64,000 nucleotides of DNA, from positions 88,443 to 152,442 of the forward strand of contig NZ_JAKKFI010000067.1 in the NCBI RefSeq assembly GCF_022230955.1, written 5' to 3'. The stretch's first letter is position 1. Every line of letters begins with the position of its first letter. The notes below the pieces were generated by a model. That model saw only the letters and a program-made list of their open reading frames with translations. It ran no database searches and was not told where the DNA came from. Shown piece by piece: positions 8,032 to 17,200 of the stretch. This DNA comes from Micromonospora cabrerizensis. GTDB taxonomy: Bacteria; Actinomycetota; Actinomycetes; Mycobacteriales; Micromonosporaceae. The position numbers and the translations under genes were made by a program.

Positions 8032-8940
8032 ATGCCGAAAGCTCCTCGACGTCCGCCACAGCTGCGTAATCGGGTCTTCCGCGGCTCGATCGCCGTCTCG
8101 CGCGGTTTGCTGAGCCGAAACGACCTGCGCAGCTCCGCGTGGCGACCACTGTTCCGGGACGTCTATGCCGATGCCAGGGTCCGAGTCACGCACCAGGTCA
8201 GGTGCGCCGCCGTCGGGCGTTGGCTGATCCCATCAGAAGCGGCCATCGCGGGGCGCTCCGCTGCGGCCCTGTACGGCTGCCCGGCACCCGCTGCGAACGA
8301 GCCGGTGGACGTGCTGGTTCCCCGAGCAACTCGGATCGGGCCGGCCGCCGGGCTCCGAATTCACCACGCGGAGTTCGATCCCGGCGACGCGGTGGACAGG
8401 GCAGGGCTGAGGGTGACCAGTCCGGCGCGCACCTGCTGGGATCTCGCCCGGTGGCTCGATGTGATCGAGGCGGTGGTCGTCCTCGATGGCATGCTGGCGA
8501 GACGGCTCACCGACGTGCCGGCCCTACGGGAGTACGCCCTGAGCCGGGCTGGTCGACGCGGCTGGCGGTCCCTGCTGCGTGCGGTTGATCTCGCCGACGG
8601 CGGCGCGGAGTCACCCCAGGAGTCACGCACGCGGGTGCGGCTGGTGCTCGCCGGCCTGCCCCGCCCTCAGACGCAGTGGGTCGTAGCCGACCAGGGCCGG
8701 TTCGTGGCCCGACTCGACCTGGCTTGGCCAGAGTTCAAGGTGGCGGTGGAGTATGACGGGCTCTGGCACGACGATCCTGAGCAGTTTCATCGGGACCGCC
8801 GGCGGCTCAACAAGCTGCTCGGCGGGGACTGGATCGTGCTGCACGTGACCGCCAGGCGCCTCCGGGACGACTTCGACGGATTCCTCGCCGAGGTCAGGGC
8901 CGCGCTGCGGGCGCGCTCCCGCTCCGTCCGGCCACGATGA
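8032..8940 (+). CDS. AbiEi-like / DUF559 endonuclease-fold protein
   Basis: 302 residues. The N-terminal half (1-190) resembles the winged-helix and antitoxin-like region of AbiEi-type proteins (LLSRNDLRSSAWRPLFRDVY and a later TSPARTCWDLAR). The C-terminal 100 residues form a Vsr/DUF559-like PD-(D/E)XK domain: PQESRTR supplies an acidic residue, FVARLDLAWPEFKVAVEYDG the core strands, and FHRDRRRLNKL the basic helix. A nuclease or nucleic-acid-binding role is likely, but the biological role of this actinobacterial family is not established. It is flanked on both sides by inverted 72-bp palindromic elements, and the downstream one starts inside its stop codon. ATG 8032 follows a weak RBS (ggag). 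Confidence 0.75.
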   Translation: MPKAPRRPPQLRNRVFRGSIAVSRGLLSRNDLRSSAWRPLFRDVYADARVRVTHQVRCAAVGRWLIPSEAAIAGRSAAALYGCPAPAANEPVDVLVPRATRIGPAAGLRIHHAEFDPGDAVDRAGLRVTSPARTCWDLARWLDVIEAVVVLDGMLARRLTDVPALREYALSRAGRRGWRSLLRAVDLADGGAESPQESRTRVRLVLAGLPRPQTQWVVADQGRFVARLDLAWPEFKVAVEYDGLWHDDPEQFHRDRRRLNKLLGGDWIVLHVTARRLRDDFDGFLAEVRAALRARSRSVRPR

Positions 8941-9010
8941 TCGCGCTCGAACATGGAAGTAGTGGCCTCCCCGCAAAGGGATGCCACTACTTCCTGGATC
9001 CAGCGCGATC
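8939..9010 (-). repeat. 72-bp palindromic element, copy 2 (inverted)
   Basis: Same length and sequence family as 7867-7938 but in the opposite orientation, with GATC at both ends and the arms agtagtggc / gccactact. It overlaps the last two bases of the DUF559-type gene's stop codon and separates that gene from the convergent siderophore-binding protein gene. Confidence 0.85.
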
Positions 9011-9051
9011 ATGCGCGCGCGTGCCCGTAAGGCGCTCGCGCCCGCGGGTTG

Positions 9052-9999
9052 TTATGCGGCGGGGAGGTACTTGGTCAGGTCGTCGAGGATCTTGTTGGCG
9101 GCACCGACGCCGATGCCCGTCATCCAGACCTCGTCGGAGACGGGGTACGCCTTGCCGGCCTTGACGGCGTTGAGGCCCTTCCAGAGGGTCCCGCCGGCGA
9201 CCTTGGTCTGCTCGGCGGCAGCCTTGTCGCCGTACGCGGTCACGAAGATGACATCACCGTCGACCTCGTTGACCCGCTCGGGGCTGACCAGGTCGAAGCG
9301 CTTGTCCTCCTTGTTGGCGAGCAACTGCCGCTCGGGGCGGCCCAGACCGGTGTCGCCGATGACGATGCCGGAGAACGAGTCCGGGCCGTACACCCGGATG
9401 TTGCCGGGCAGGAACCGCACGATCGACACCTTGCGGGTGGCGGCGTCGCCGAGGGTCGCACCGAAGTCCTTGGCCCGCTTCTCGTACGCCCCGAGCAGAT
9501 CCTTGGCCTGCTGCTCGCGGCCGAGCGCCTTGCCGTCCAGGAGGAAGTTGTCCTTCCAGGTGATGCCCACCTTGTCGGTGAACACGGTCGGCGCGATGGC
9601 GGCCAGCTCGTCGTAGAACTTCTCCTGGCGGAACTTGCTGCCGAGGATGAGGTCCGGCTTGAGCGCGTTGATCGCCTCCAGGTCGGGCTCGGCGAGCACC
9701 CCGACCTCCTTGATGCCGGCGAGCTTGTCCGCGCCGAAGTAGGTGGGCCAGCTCTTGGCTTCGCCGGCCGTGGCGGCGCCGACGGGCGTGACGCCCAGCG
9801 AGAGCGCGGTGTCGATCTTGTCGGTGTCGAGCACGACGACGCGCTTGGGCTCGGCCGGGACCTTGGTGGTGCCCATGGCGTGGGTGATCTCCCGGGTCTC
9901 CCCGGTGGTGGAGCCGGCGACCGGGTCGCTCTCACCGCAGGCGGTGAGTCCGACGCCGAGGGCGACGGCCGCGGCGAGAGCGGCGACGAGACGACGCAT
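9052..9999 (-). CDS. iron-siderophore ABC transporter substrate-binding lipoprotein
   Basis: 315 residues. A lipoprotein signal peptide ends in the lipobox LTAC (Cys 21), which anchors the protein to the outer membrane face. The rest is a FecB/FhuD-like class III binding protein: PKRVVVLDTDKIDTALSLGVTPVG opens the first lobe and EPDLEAINALKPDLILGS is the typical second conserved block. It is last gene of an iron-uptake operon, and its ATG overlaps the stop codon of the ATPase gene. It captures ferric siderophore and delivers it to the two FecCD-type permeases. The siderophore cannot be identified. Confidence 0.92.
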   Translation of the reverse strand: MRRLVAALAAAVALGVGLTACGESDPVAGSTTGETREITHAMGTTKVPAEPKRVVVLDTDKIDTALSLGVTPVGAATAGEAKSWPTYFGADKLAGIKEVGVLAEPDLEAINALKPDLILGSKFRQEKFYDELAAIAPTVFTDKVGITWKDNFLLDGKALGREQQAKDLLGAYEKRAKDFGATLGDAATRKVSIVRFLPGNIRVYGPDSFSGIVIGDTGLGRPERQLLANKEDKRFDLVSPERVNEVDGDVIFVTAYGDKAAAEQTKVAGGTLWKGLNAVKAGKAYPVSDEVWMTGIGVGAANKILDDLTKYLPAA

Positions 10000-10979
10000 C
10001 AGAGTCCTTTCGAAGGGTGCGAGCCGGCGAGCGGGGTGGCCGCGTCGCCGGTGGTGGGTCGGGCGCCCGGTACGGACGCCGTCGACGAATCAGGGTCTCC
10101 CGTGACAGCGGACCCGACGGAACCGCCCGCGCCGCCAACGGACTCGGACCCGGCGGAACCGCCCAGGCCGCCCACAGACAAGGACGCGGCCCCGGCGGAG
10201 TTGCCGCCCGTGTAGGCGGGCACCACCAGCGGCGCGCCGGTCACCGGGCAGGGCACGACCACGCAGGCCAGCCCGAAGACGTCGCGGACCAGGTCGGCGG
10301 TGAGGATCTCCCGGGGCGGCCCGGCGGCCACCACGGCACCGGCGCGCATCGCGACCAGGTGGTCGGCGTAGCGGGCGGCCTGGTTCAGGTCGTGCAGCAC
10401 GGCGACCACGGTGCGGCCCCGCTCGACGCGCAGCCGGTGCAGGAGGTCCAGCACCTCCACCTGGTGGGCCAGGTCGAGGAAGGTGGTCGGCTCGTCCAGC
10501 AGCAGGGCGTCGGTGTCCTGGGCGAGCGTCATGGCGATCCACACCCGTTGCCGCTGACCGCCGGAGAGGCTGTCCACCGGTCGGTCGGCCAGGTCGGTCA
10601 CGTCGGCCAGGGCCATGGCCTGGTCGACGGCCGCGCCGTCCTCCGACGACCACTGCCGCCACCAACGCTGGTAGGGCTGCCGGCCGCGCCCGACCAGGTC
10701 GGCCACGGTGACGCCCTCGGGCACCAGCGGGCTCTGCGGCAGGACGCCGAGGCGGCGGGCCACCTCGCGGGTCGGCAGCTCGCGGATCGCGGTGCCGTCC
10801 AGCAGCACCGTGCCCCGGCGTGGGGTGAGCAGTCGGGCCATGGTGCGCAGCAGGGTGGACTTGCCGCACGCGTTCGGGCCGACGATCACGGTGAACGCGT
10901 CGGCGGGCAGGTCCAGGTCGAGCCCGTCGAGCACGGTCCGCTCGTCGTAGCCGGCGACCAGGTCGCGGGTGGAGAGCAT
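9999..10979 (-). CDS. iron-siderophore ABC transporter ATP-binding protein
   Basis: An ATPase of the FecE/FhuC type. Walker A is GPNACGKST, the Q-loop is near LPQSP, the signature is LSGGQRQR, Walker B is ALLLDEPTT and the H-loop is VLHDLNQ. I prefer ATG 10979, 7 nt after aaggag; an in-frame GTG at 10982 is only 4 nt away. The catalytic domain ends near residue 255. The last 70 residues are a Gly/Ser/Ala/Thr-rich low-complexity tail that the family does not need. The gene overlaps the binding-protein gene by one base and follows the permease gene by 19 bp. Confidence 0.92.
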   Translation of the reverse strand: MLSTRDLVAGYDERTVLDGLDLDLPADAFTVIVGPNACGKSTLLRTMARLLTPRRGTVLLDGTAIRELPTREVARRLGVLPQSPLVPEGVTVADLVGRGRQPYQRWWRQWSSEDGAAVDQAMALADVTDLADRPVDSLSGGQRQRVWIAMTLAQDTDALLLDEPTTFLDLAHQVEVLDLLHRLRVERGRTVVAVLHDLNQAARYADHLVAMRAGAVVAAGPPREILTADLVRDVFGLACVVVPCPVTGAPLVVPAYTGGNSAGAASLSVGGLGGSAGSESVGGAGGSVGSAVTGDPDSSTASVPGARPTTGDAATPLAGSHPSKGL

Positions 10980-10998
10980 CACACGACTCCTTGAGGCG

Positions 10999-12225
10999 TC
11001 ACGAGGACCGCCGCCGTCCGCGCAGCAGCAGGAAGATCAGGTACGGGCCACCGATCGCGGCGGTCAGCACGCCGGCGGGCAGTTGGGTGGGTGCGAGCAG
11101 CCGTCGGCCGGCCAGGTCGGCCAGCACCAGCAGCAACGCGCCGAGCAGCGCGGCGCAGACCAGCGGTGGCCGTTCGGCGCGTACCAGTCGACGGGCCACC
11201 TGAGGCGCGACCAGCGCGACGAAGTCGACGGCGCCGACCTGGGCGGTGACCATCGCGGCGACGAGCACGCCGGTGCCGGCCAGGCCGATCCGGCGGGCCA
11301 CCGGGCGCAGCCCGACGCCCCGGGCGGTGTCGTCGTCCAGGGCGGTGCTGTTCAGCGCCCAGCCGGCCCAGGCCAGCACCGGCAGGAGCACCAGCAGGGT
11401 CCCGGCGATCCAGGCCGCCTCGGTCCAGCCCTTGCCGGCCAGGGTGCCGATCAGCCAGATCTGCGCGCGGAGGCCGTCGATCGGGTCGGCGGTGAGCATG
11501 ACCACCTCGGTGAGCGCCCGGAAGCCGAAGGCGACCGCCACCCCGGCGAGCACGAACCGCTGCGCGGCCAGCCCGTGCCGGGCGCCGAGGGCGAACAGCA
11601 ACACCGCCGCCAGCAGCCCGCCCACCAGCGCGGTGGGTGCCACCAGCACCGCGGCCATGCCGCTGGTCAGGGCCACCGTCGCGGCGAGGCCGGCGCCCTG
11701 GGTGATGCCGATGACGTCCGGGCTGGCGAGTGGGTTGCGGGCCACGCTCTGGATCAGGGTGCCGGCGATGCCGAAGGCCGCGCCGGCCACCGCCGCCAGC
11801 ACGACCCGCGGCAACCGAAGATCAAAGACCACGAGGTCGTACGGGGTGCCGGCGCCGGAGAGGGCGCGCAGCACGTCGGCGGGGGCGACGTAGGGGGTGC
11901 CCAGCGAGAGGCTGAGCACGACCGCCAGCAGGAGCAACACGGTCAGCACGGCGGCGACCAGCACCGCGCGGCGGCGGACGACCAGGCTGACCGCGCCGAC
12001 CCGCAGCAGCGACCGCCCGGGCAGCCGGGCAGAGCCGCCACCAGGCGAGCCGGCGGCCCCGACGGCCAGCGATCCAGCGGAGCGAGCCGGGCCAGCCAGG
12101 CCGACAGAACCAACGGGACCAGCAGAACCCGCCGAGCCAGCCGAGCCGGCCGAGCCAGCAGAGCCAGCCGAGCCGGCAGAGCCAGGTGGGTCGGTGGGGC
12201 CCGAGGGGCGCTGGGTGGTGGTCAC
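10999..12225 (-). CDS. FecCD-family siderophore permease (second subunit)
   Basis: 408 residues of the BtuC/FecCD family with about ten helices. Family motifs are DLRLPRVVLAAVAGAAFGIAGTLIQ and RNPLASPDVIGITQGAG. The GTG start at 12225 overlaps the upstream stop (GTGA), which supports this start. Residues 1-85 are an unusual soluble extension containing GSAGSAGSAG runs encoded by imperfect tandem repeats (about 12060-12190). The normal permease begins near residue 85. It forms the channel with the 348-residue permease. Confidence 0.9.
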   Translation of the reverse strand: MTTTQRPSGPTDPPGSAGSAGSAGSAGSAGSAGSAGPVGSVGLAGPARSAGSLAVGAAGSPGGGSARLPGRSLLRVGAVSLVVRRRAVLVAAVLTVLLLLAVVLSLSLGTPYVAPADVLRALSGAGTPYDLVVFDLRLPRVVLAAVAGAAFGIAGTLIQSVARNPLASPDVIGITQGAGLAATVALTSGMAAVLVAPTALVGGLLAAVLLFALGARHGLAAQRFVLAGVAVAFGFRALTEVVMLTADPIDGLRAQIWLIGTLAGKGWTEAAWIAGTLLVLLPVLAWAGWALNSTALDDDTARGVGLRPVARRIGLAGTGVLVAAMVTAQVGAVDFVALVAPQVARRLVRAERPPLVCAALLGALLLVLADLAGRRLLAPTQLPAGVLTAAIGGPYLIFLLLRGRRRSS

Positions 12226-13268
12226 GCGGTCACCACCCGGGCGCGGCGGACCAGGACGGCCAGCAGTGGCGCTCCGATCAGCGCGGTGACGATCCCGGCC
12301 GGTATCTCGCCGGGCGGGGCGACGACCCGGCCCACGATGTCGGCGCCGAGCAGCAGCGCGGGCCCGAGCAGGGCGGAGACGGCGAGGGTCCAGCGGTGGT
12401 CCGCGCCGACCAGGGCGCGGGCCAGGTGCGGCACGGCCAACCCGACGAAGGCGACCGGTCCGGCGGCCGCCACCGCGGCCCCGGTCAGCAGCACGGCGGC
12501 GAGCCCACCGCCGAGGCGGACCAGGCCGATCCGGTGGCCGAGACCGCGGGCCACGTCGTCGCCGAGGGCCAACGCGTCCAGGCCTCGAGCCACCAGGGCG
12601 GCCAGCACCAGACCGGCGAGGACGAAGGGCAGCACCTGCGCGGCGACCGAGAGATCGCGGCCGCCCAGGCCACCGACCACCCAGAACCGGTACTCCTCGA
12701 AGGTGCGGGCGTCGATGCTGAGCAGCGCGTACACCCCGGAGGCCAGGCTGGCGTCGAGCGCCGCGCCGACCAGCGCGAGGGTGACCGGGCTGGCGCCCTC
12801 GCGGGCCCGGGTGGCGATGGCGAAGACCAGCAGCCCGGCGATCAGCGCCCCGGCGATGCCGAACCAGACGTACCCGGCGAGCGTGCTGATGCCGAAGACG
12901 GAGATGGCGAGCACCACACCGAACGACGCGCCGGCGCTGATGCCGAGGATGCGGGGCTCGGCGAGGGGGTTGCGGGTGAGCGCCTGGAACAACACGCCAG
13001 CCACCGCGAGGGCGAGCCCGACGGTGAGGCCGAGCGCGGTGCGCGGCATCCGCAGCTCACGGACGATCGTGCTGGCGTCGCCGCCGTCCGGTGCGACGAG
13101 AGCGTGCCAGACCTGGTCGATGCCGAGTTGCCGGCTGCCGAGCGCGAAGCTGGCCAACACGGCGAGCAGCAGCACCAGCGCGGACCCGACGGTGACGGCC
13201 ACCCGGCGGCCGGTGCGGGTGCCGGACCGGTTGCGGGCCTGGGTCGGCCGGGTGGCGAGGGTGGTCAC
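12222..13268 (-). CDS. FecCD-family siderophore permease (first subunit)
   Basis: 348 residues with a basic N-terminus and about ten membrane helices. The family signature is ELRMPRTALGLTVGLALAVAG followed by LTRNPLAEPRILGISAGASFG. It is first gene of the iron-uptake operon permease-permease-ATPase-binding protein. GTG 13268 follows RBS aggag. The promoter lies under an iron box at 13290-13308, so the operon should be repressed by iron-loaded IdeR/DmdR. Confidence 0.92.
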   Translation of the reverse strand: MTTLATRPTQARNRSGTRTGRRVAVTVGSALVLLLAVLASFALGSRQLGIDQVWHALVAPDGGDASTIVRELRMPRTALGLTVGLALAVAGVLFQALTRNPLAEPRILGISAGASFGVVLAISVFGISTLAGYVWFGIAGALIAGLLVFAIATRAREGASPVTLALVGAALDASLASGVYALLSIDARTFEEYRFWVVGGLGGRDLSVAAQVLPFVLAGLVLAALVARGLDALALGDDVARGLGHRIGLVRLGGGLAAVLLTGAAVAAAGPVAFVGLAVPHLARALVGADHRWTLAVSALLGPALLLGADIVGRVVAPPGEIPAGIVTALIGAPLLAVLVRRARVVTA

Positions 13269-13289
13269 GAGTCTCCTGCACGTTCATGC

Positions 13290-13308
13290 TTAGGTACGCC
13301 TTACCTTA
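13290..13308 (-). promoter_or_regulatory. iron box (IdeR/DmdR1-type operator)
   Basis: On the minus strand the site reads taaggtaaggcgtacctaa, close to the IdeR/DmdR consensus ttaggttaggctaacctaa (15 of 19 by eye). It lies 22 bp before the first permease gene. A TAAGGT -10-like hexamer coincides with its upstream arm, so bound repressor would block transcription initiation. Confidence 0.85.
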
Positions 13309-13409
13309 GCCGCTCAGGTGGGGGCCACCTAACTGGCGCTTGTCGATCCGCGCGCGCCTGAGCAGGGCAGACGCCCGCGCGAAGGGGGCGGCGCACCTAG
13401 GGTGGGCTC

Positions 13410-13769
13410 ATGCGATTCGACCAGCACACGGTCGTCCTCCTGGCCCGACCGTCACACCCGCCAGAGTTGCCGCAGGACGCGATCGACCGGTTGCAGGACG
13501 CGCACCTGGCCCACCAGGCGGGGCTGGTGGAGCAGGGGCTGGTGCTCGCGACCGGGCCGTTCCTGGACGCCGACGACGACCAGCTGCGGGGCTTCGTCGT
13601 GCTCTCCATCGCCCCGGACGAGGCGCGTGACCTCTACGCCAACGACCCGGCCGTGCGGGCCGGACGCCTGACCGTGCGGGTGATGAGCTGGATGGTGCCC
13701 GAAGGCAACGTGCGGTTCGAGGGCGTGCCGCTCCCCCGGTCGATGCTGGAGGCGGCGGCGGGCGACTGA
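13410..13769 (+). CDS. YciI-like domain protein
   Basis: 119 residues with a dimeric alpha-beta barrel YciI-type fold: VVLLARPSHPPELP at the first strand, a helix with HLAHQ, GLVLATGPFLDADDDQLRGFVVL, and a final strand RLTVRVMSW. YciI-like proteins are small enzymes or binding proteins of mostly unknown substrate. ATG 13410 has no RBS, but TAGGGT (13398-13403) ends 6 nt before it, so the mRNA is probably leaderless. It is divergent from the iron-uptake operon and ends 1 bp from the convergent deaminase gene. Confidence 0.8.
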   Translation: MRFDQHTVVLLARPSHPPELPQDAIDRLQDAHLAHQAGLVEQGLVLATGPFLDADDDQLRGFVVLSIAPDEARDLYANDPAVRAGRLTVRVMSWMVPEGNVRFEGVPLPRSMLEAAAGD

Positions 13770-13770
13770 G

Positions 13771-14139
13771 TCAGCCGGTCAACGCACCGATCTCGACCAC
13801 GCGCAGCGCGTCCAGCTCCCCGGTGATGACGCGCAGCGCCGGAAAACAGTCGGCCAGCACCTGCCGGCAGTCGCCGCACGGCTCGCTGACCTCGCGGCCC
13901 CGGTCGGCGACCGTGACGATCGTCTCCAACTCGGTGACGCCCTGTGTGGCGGCCGTGCCGATCGCCACCAGTTCGGCGCAGGCCCCTCCGGTGGAGTGCT
14001 GGACGTTAACGCCCGTGAAGACCCGCCCGTCGGCGGTCCGGGCGGCCGACGCGACGGTGTGGTGCCGGCTGCGGCAGCGCAGCTTGGCGACGGCGGTGGC
14101 GGCCTGCACCAACGCACGGTCGGTGTCCCGCAGCTCCAT
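13771..14139 (-). CDS. cytidine deaminase family protein, blasticidin-S-deaminase-like
   Basis: 122 residues. The zinc site of the cytidine deaminase fold is complete: CAE (Cys 54, Glu 56 as proton shuttle) and PCGDC (Cys 88 and Cys 91). The segment VASAARTADGRVFTGVNVQH and the spacing to CAELVAIGTAA resemble blasticidin-S deaminase more than housekeeping cytidine deaminases. Either cytidine/deoxycytidine salvage or deamination of a nucleoside antibiotic is possible. I start at ATG 14139 (MELRDTD). The frame continues upstream to 14541, but that part overlaps hrpA and is Arg/Ser-rich shadow sequence. Confidence 0.85.
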   Translation of the reverse strand: MELRDTDRALVQAATAVAKLRCRSRHHTVASAARTADGRVFTGVNVQHSTGGACAELVAIGTAATQGVTELETIVTVADRGREVSEPCGDCRQVLADCFPALRVITGELDALRVVEIGALTG

Positions 14140-14260
14140 CTCGGCCCCCAGCGCTCGACGTCGAGCGCCCACTCTAGGTGCCGGTCGCGGGCGTCCACGG
14201 ACCGGCCGCGCGGTAACCCAGGGGCGGTACGCCGCCGGGCTGCCTATCCTTGGGCACGAC

Positions 14261-17200
14261 ATGCAGAATCCAACCGCCTCCGTCGCGACCGACCCGGTTC
14301 GCGAGCTGCACCGCCGCCTGACTCCTCTGATGTTCCGCGACCAGCGCCGGCTCCAGCGGCGGCTGGACGGTGCCCGCAAGCTGCGTGACCCGCAGCGTCG
14401 GGAGGCGGCGCTGGCCGAGATCACCGCCGACCTGGTCCGGGCCGAGCAGCGGCTCGCCAACCGCCAAGCGGCGGTGCCCGTGATCACGTACCCGGCGGGG
14501 CTGCCGGTCAGCGATCGCAAGGACGACATCGCCACCGCCATCCGTGATCACCAGGTGGTGATCGTGGCGGGCGAGACCGGCTCCGGCAAGACCACCCAGA
14601 TCCCCAAGATCTGCCTGGAGTTGGGGCGCGGGGTGCACGGCCTGATCGGGCACACCCAGCCCCGACGGTTGGCCGCCCGCACGGTGGCCGACCGGATCGC
14701 CGACGAGCTGGGCACCGAGCTGGGTGACGTGGTCGGCTACAAGGTGCGCTTCACCGACCAGGTCAGCGAGCGCAGCCTGGTGAAGCTGATGACCGACGGC
14801 ATCCTGCTGGCCGAGTTGCAGACCGACCGGATGCTGCGCCAGTACGACACGTTGATCATCGACGAGGCGCACGAGCGCAGCCTCAACATCGACTTCATCC
14901 TCGGGTACCTGCGGGAGCTGCTGCCCCGCCGACCCGACCTCAAGGTGATCATCACCTCGGCGACCATCGAGACCGACCGGTTCGCCCGGCACTTCGCCGG
15001 GCCGCCCACGGCCGACGAGCCGGAGGGCGTGCCCGCGCCGGTGGTGGAGGTCTCCGGGCGTACCTATCCGGTGGAGGTGCGCTACCGGCCGCTCGTCGAG
15101 CTCGCCGAGGGCGAGGAGGACGGCGACGACGACGGCGAGAACGTCCGCGACCAGATCCAGGCGATCGGCGACGCCGTCGAGGAGTTGGCCGCCGAGGGTC
15201 CCGGCGACATTCTGGTCTTCCTCAGCGGGGAGCGGGAGATCCGCGACACCGCCGACGCGCTGGGCAAGCTGGTGCAGAAGAAACGCTCGCTGCTCGGCAC
15301 CGAGATCCTGCCGCTGTACGCCCGGCTGTCCAGCGCCGAGCAGCACCGCGTGTTCGCCGCGCACAGCTCGCGCCGGGTGGTGCTCGCCACCAACGTCGCG
15401 GAGACCTCGCTGACCGTGCCCGGCATCAAGTACGTGGTGGACCCGGGCACCGCCCGCATCTCCCGCTACTCCAGCCGGCTCAAGGTGCAGCGGCTGCCCA
15501 TCGAGCCGGTCTCCCAGGCGTCGGCCAACCAGCGCAAGGGCCGCTGCGGCCGTACCTCGGACGGCATCTGCATCCGCCTCTACGACGAGCAGGACTTCGG
15601 ATCCCGCCCCGAGTTCACCGACCCGGAGATCCTGCGCACCAACCTGGCGTCGGTCATCCTCCAGATGACGGCGATCGGGCTCGGCGACCTGGCCGCGTTC
15701 CCGTTCATCGACCCACCGGACAAGCGCAACATCACCGACGGCGTCAACCTGCTGCACGAGCTGGGCGCTCTGGACCCGACCGAGGCGGACCCGGCGAAGC
15801 GGCTCACCGCGCTGGGCCGGCGCCTGGCCCAGTTGCCGGTCGACCCGCGCCTGGCCCGGATGGTGGTCGAGGGCGAACGCAACGGTTGCGCCACCGAGGT
15901 GCTGGTGATCGCCGCCGCGCTCTCCATCCAGGACCCGCGCGAGCGGCCGGCGGAGAAGCAGGCCCAGGCCGACCAGGCGCACGCCCGGTTCGCCGACAAG
16001 GAGTCCGACTTCGTCGCCTACCTCAACCTGTGGCGTTACCTGCGGGAGCAGCAGCGGGAGTTGTCCTCCAGCGCGTTCCGTCGGATGTGTAAGGCGGAGT
16101 ACCTGAACTACCTGCGGATTCGCGAGTGGCAGGACATCGTCAGCCAACTGCGTCAGGTGCTGCGTACCCCGGCCGAGGGCGACCGGCGCGGTGGGCGACC
16201 GGCGCGCGACGCCGCCGACGGCGCGGACGCCGGCCGGGGTGAGAGCCGCCGTGGCGGCGCGGACCTGCCGGAGGAGATCGACACCCCGAAGGTGCACCAG
16301 TCGCTGCTGCCCGGCCTGCTCTCGCACATCGGCCTCAAGGACGCCCAGAAGCACGAGTACCTGGGTGCGCGGGGAGCGAAGTTCGCGCTCTTCCCCGGCT
16401 CGGCGCTGTTCAAGAAGCCGCCGCGCTGGGTGATGGCCGCCGAGCTGGTGGAGACCTCCCGGCTGTGGGGCCGCATCGCCGGCCGGGTCGAGCCGGAGTG
16501 GGTCGAGCCGCTGGCGCAACACCTGGTCAAGCGCAGCTACAGCGAGCCGCACTGGGAGAAGAAGCAGGCCGCGGTGATGGCCTACGAGAAGGTCACCCTG
16601 TACGGCGTCCCACTGGTCAGCTCACGCAAGGTCAACTTTGGGCGGATCGACCCGGCGCTGAGCCGGGAGCTGTTCATCCGGCACGCCCTGGTCGAGGGCG
16701 ACTGGCAGACCCATCACCAGTTCTGGGCGGACAACAAGCGGCTGCTCGCCGACATCGAGGAGTTGGAGAGCCGCGCCCGCCGCCGGGACATCCTGGTCGA
16801 CGACGAGACCATCTTCGGCTTCTACGACCAGCGAATCCCGGCCGACGTGTCCTCCGGACGGCACTTCGACAGCTGGTGGAAGAAGACCCGCCGGGAGCAA
16901 CCCGACCTGCTCACCTTCACCCGTGACCTGCTGGTCAACGACGGGCGACCGGGGGTGGACGAGGACGACTACCCGGACGAGTGGCAGACCCAGGGGGTAA
17001 CTCTGCCGCTGACCTACCGCTTCGAGCCGGGCACGCCGACCGACGGCGTCACCGTCGACATCCCGCTGCCCCTGCTCAACCAGGTGCCGGCGGAGAGCTT
17101 CGACTGGCAGGTGCCGGGGCTGCGCGAGGAGACGGTGATCGCGCTGATCCGTACGCTGCCCAAGGCGGTGCGCCGCAACTTCGTCCCGGTCCCGGACTAC

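Noticed and set aside
10969..13293. 774-codon open frame antisense to the two siderophore permeases
   Set aside because: Reads Gly, Gln and Ala runs from reversed permease codons. The minus strand carries complete FecCD motifs.
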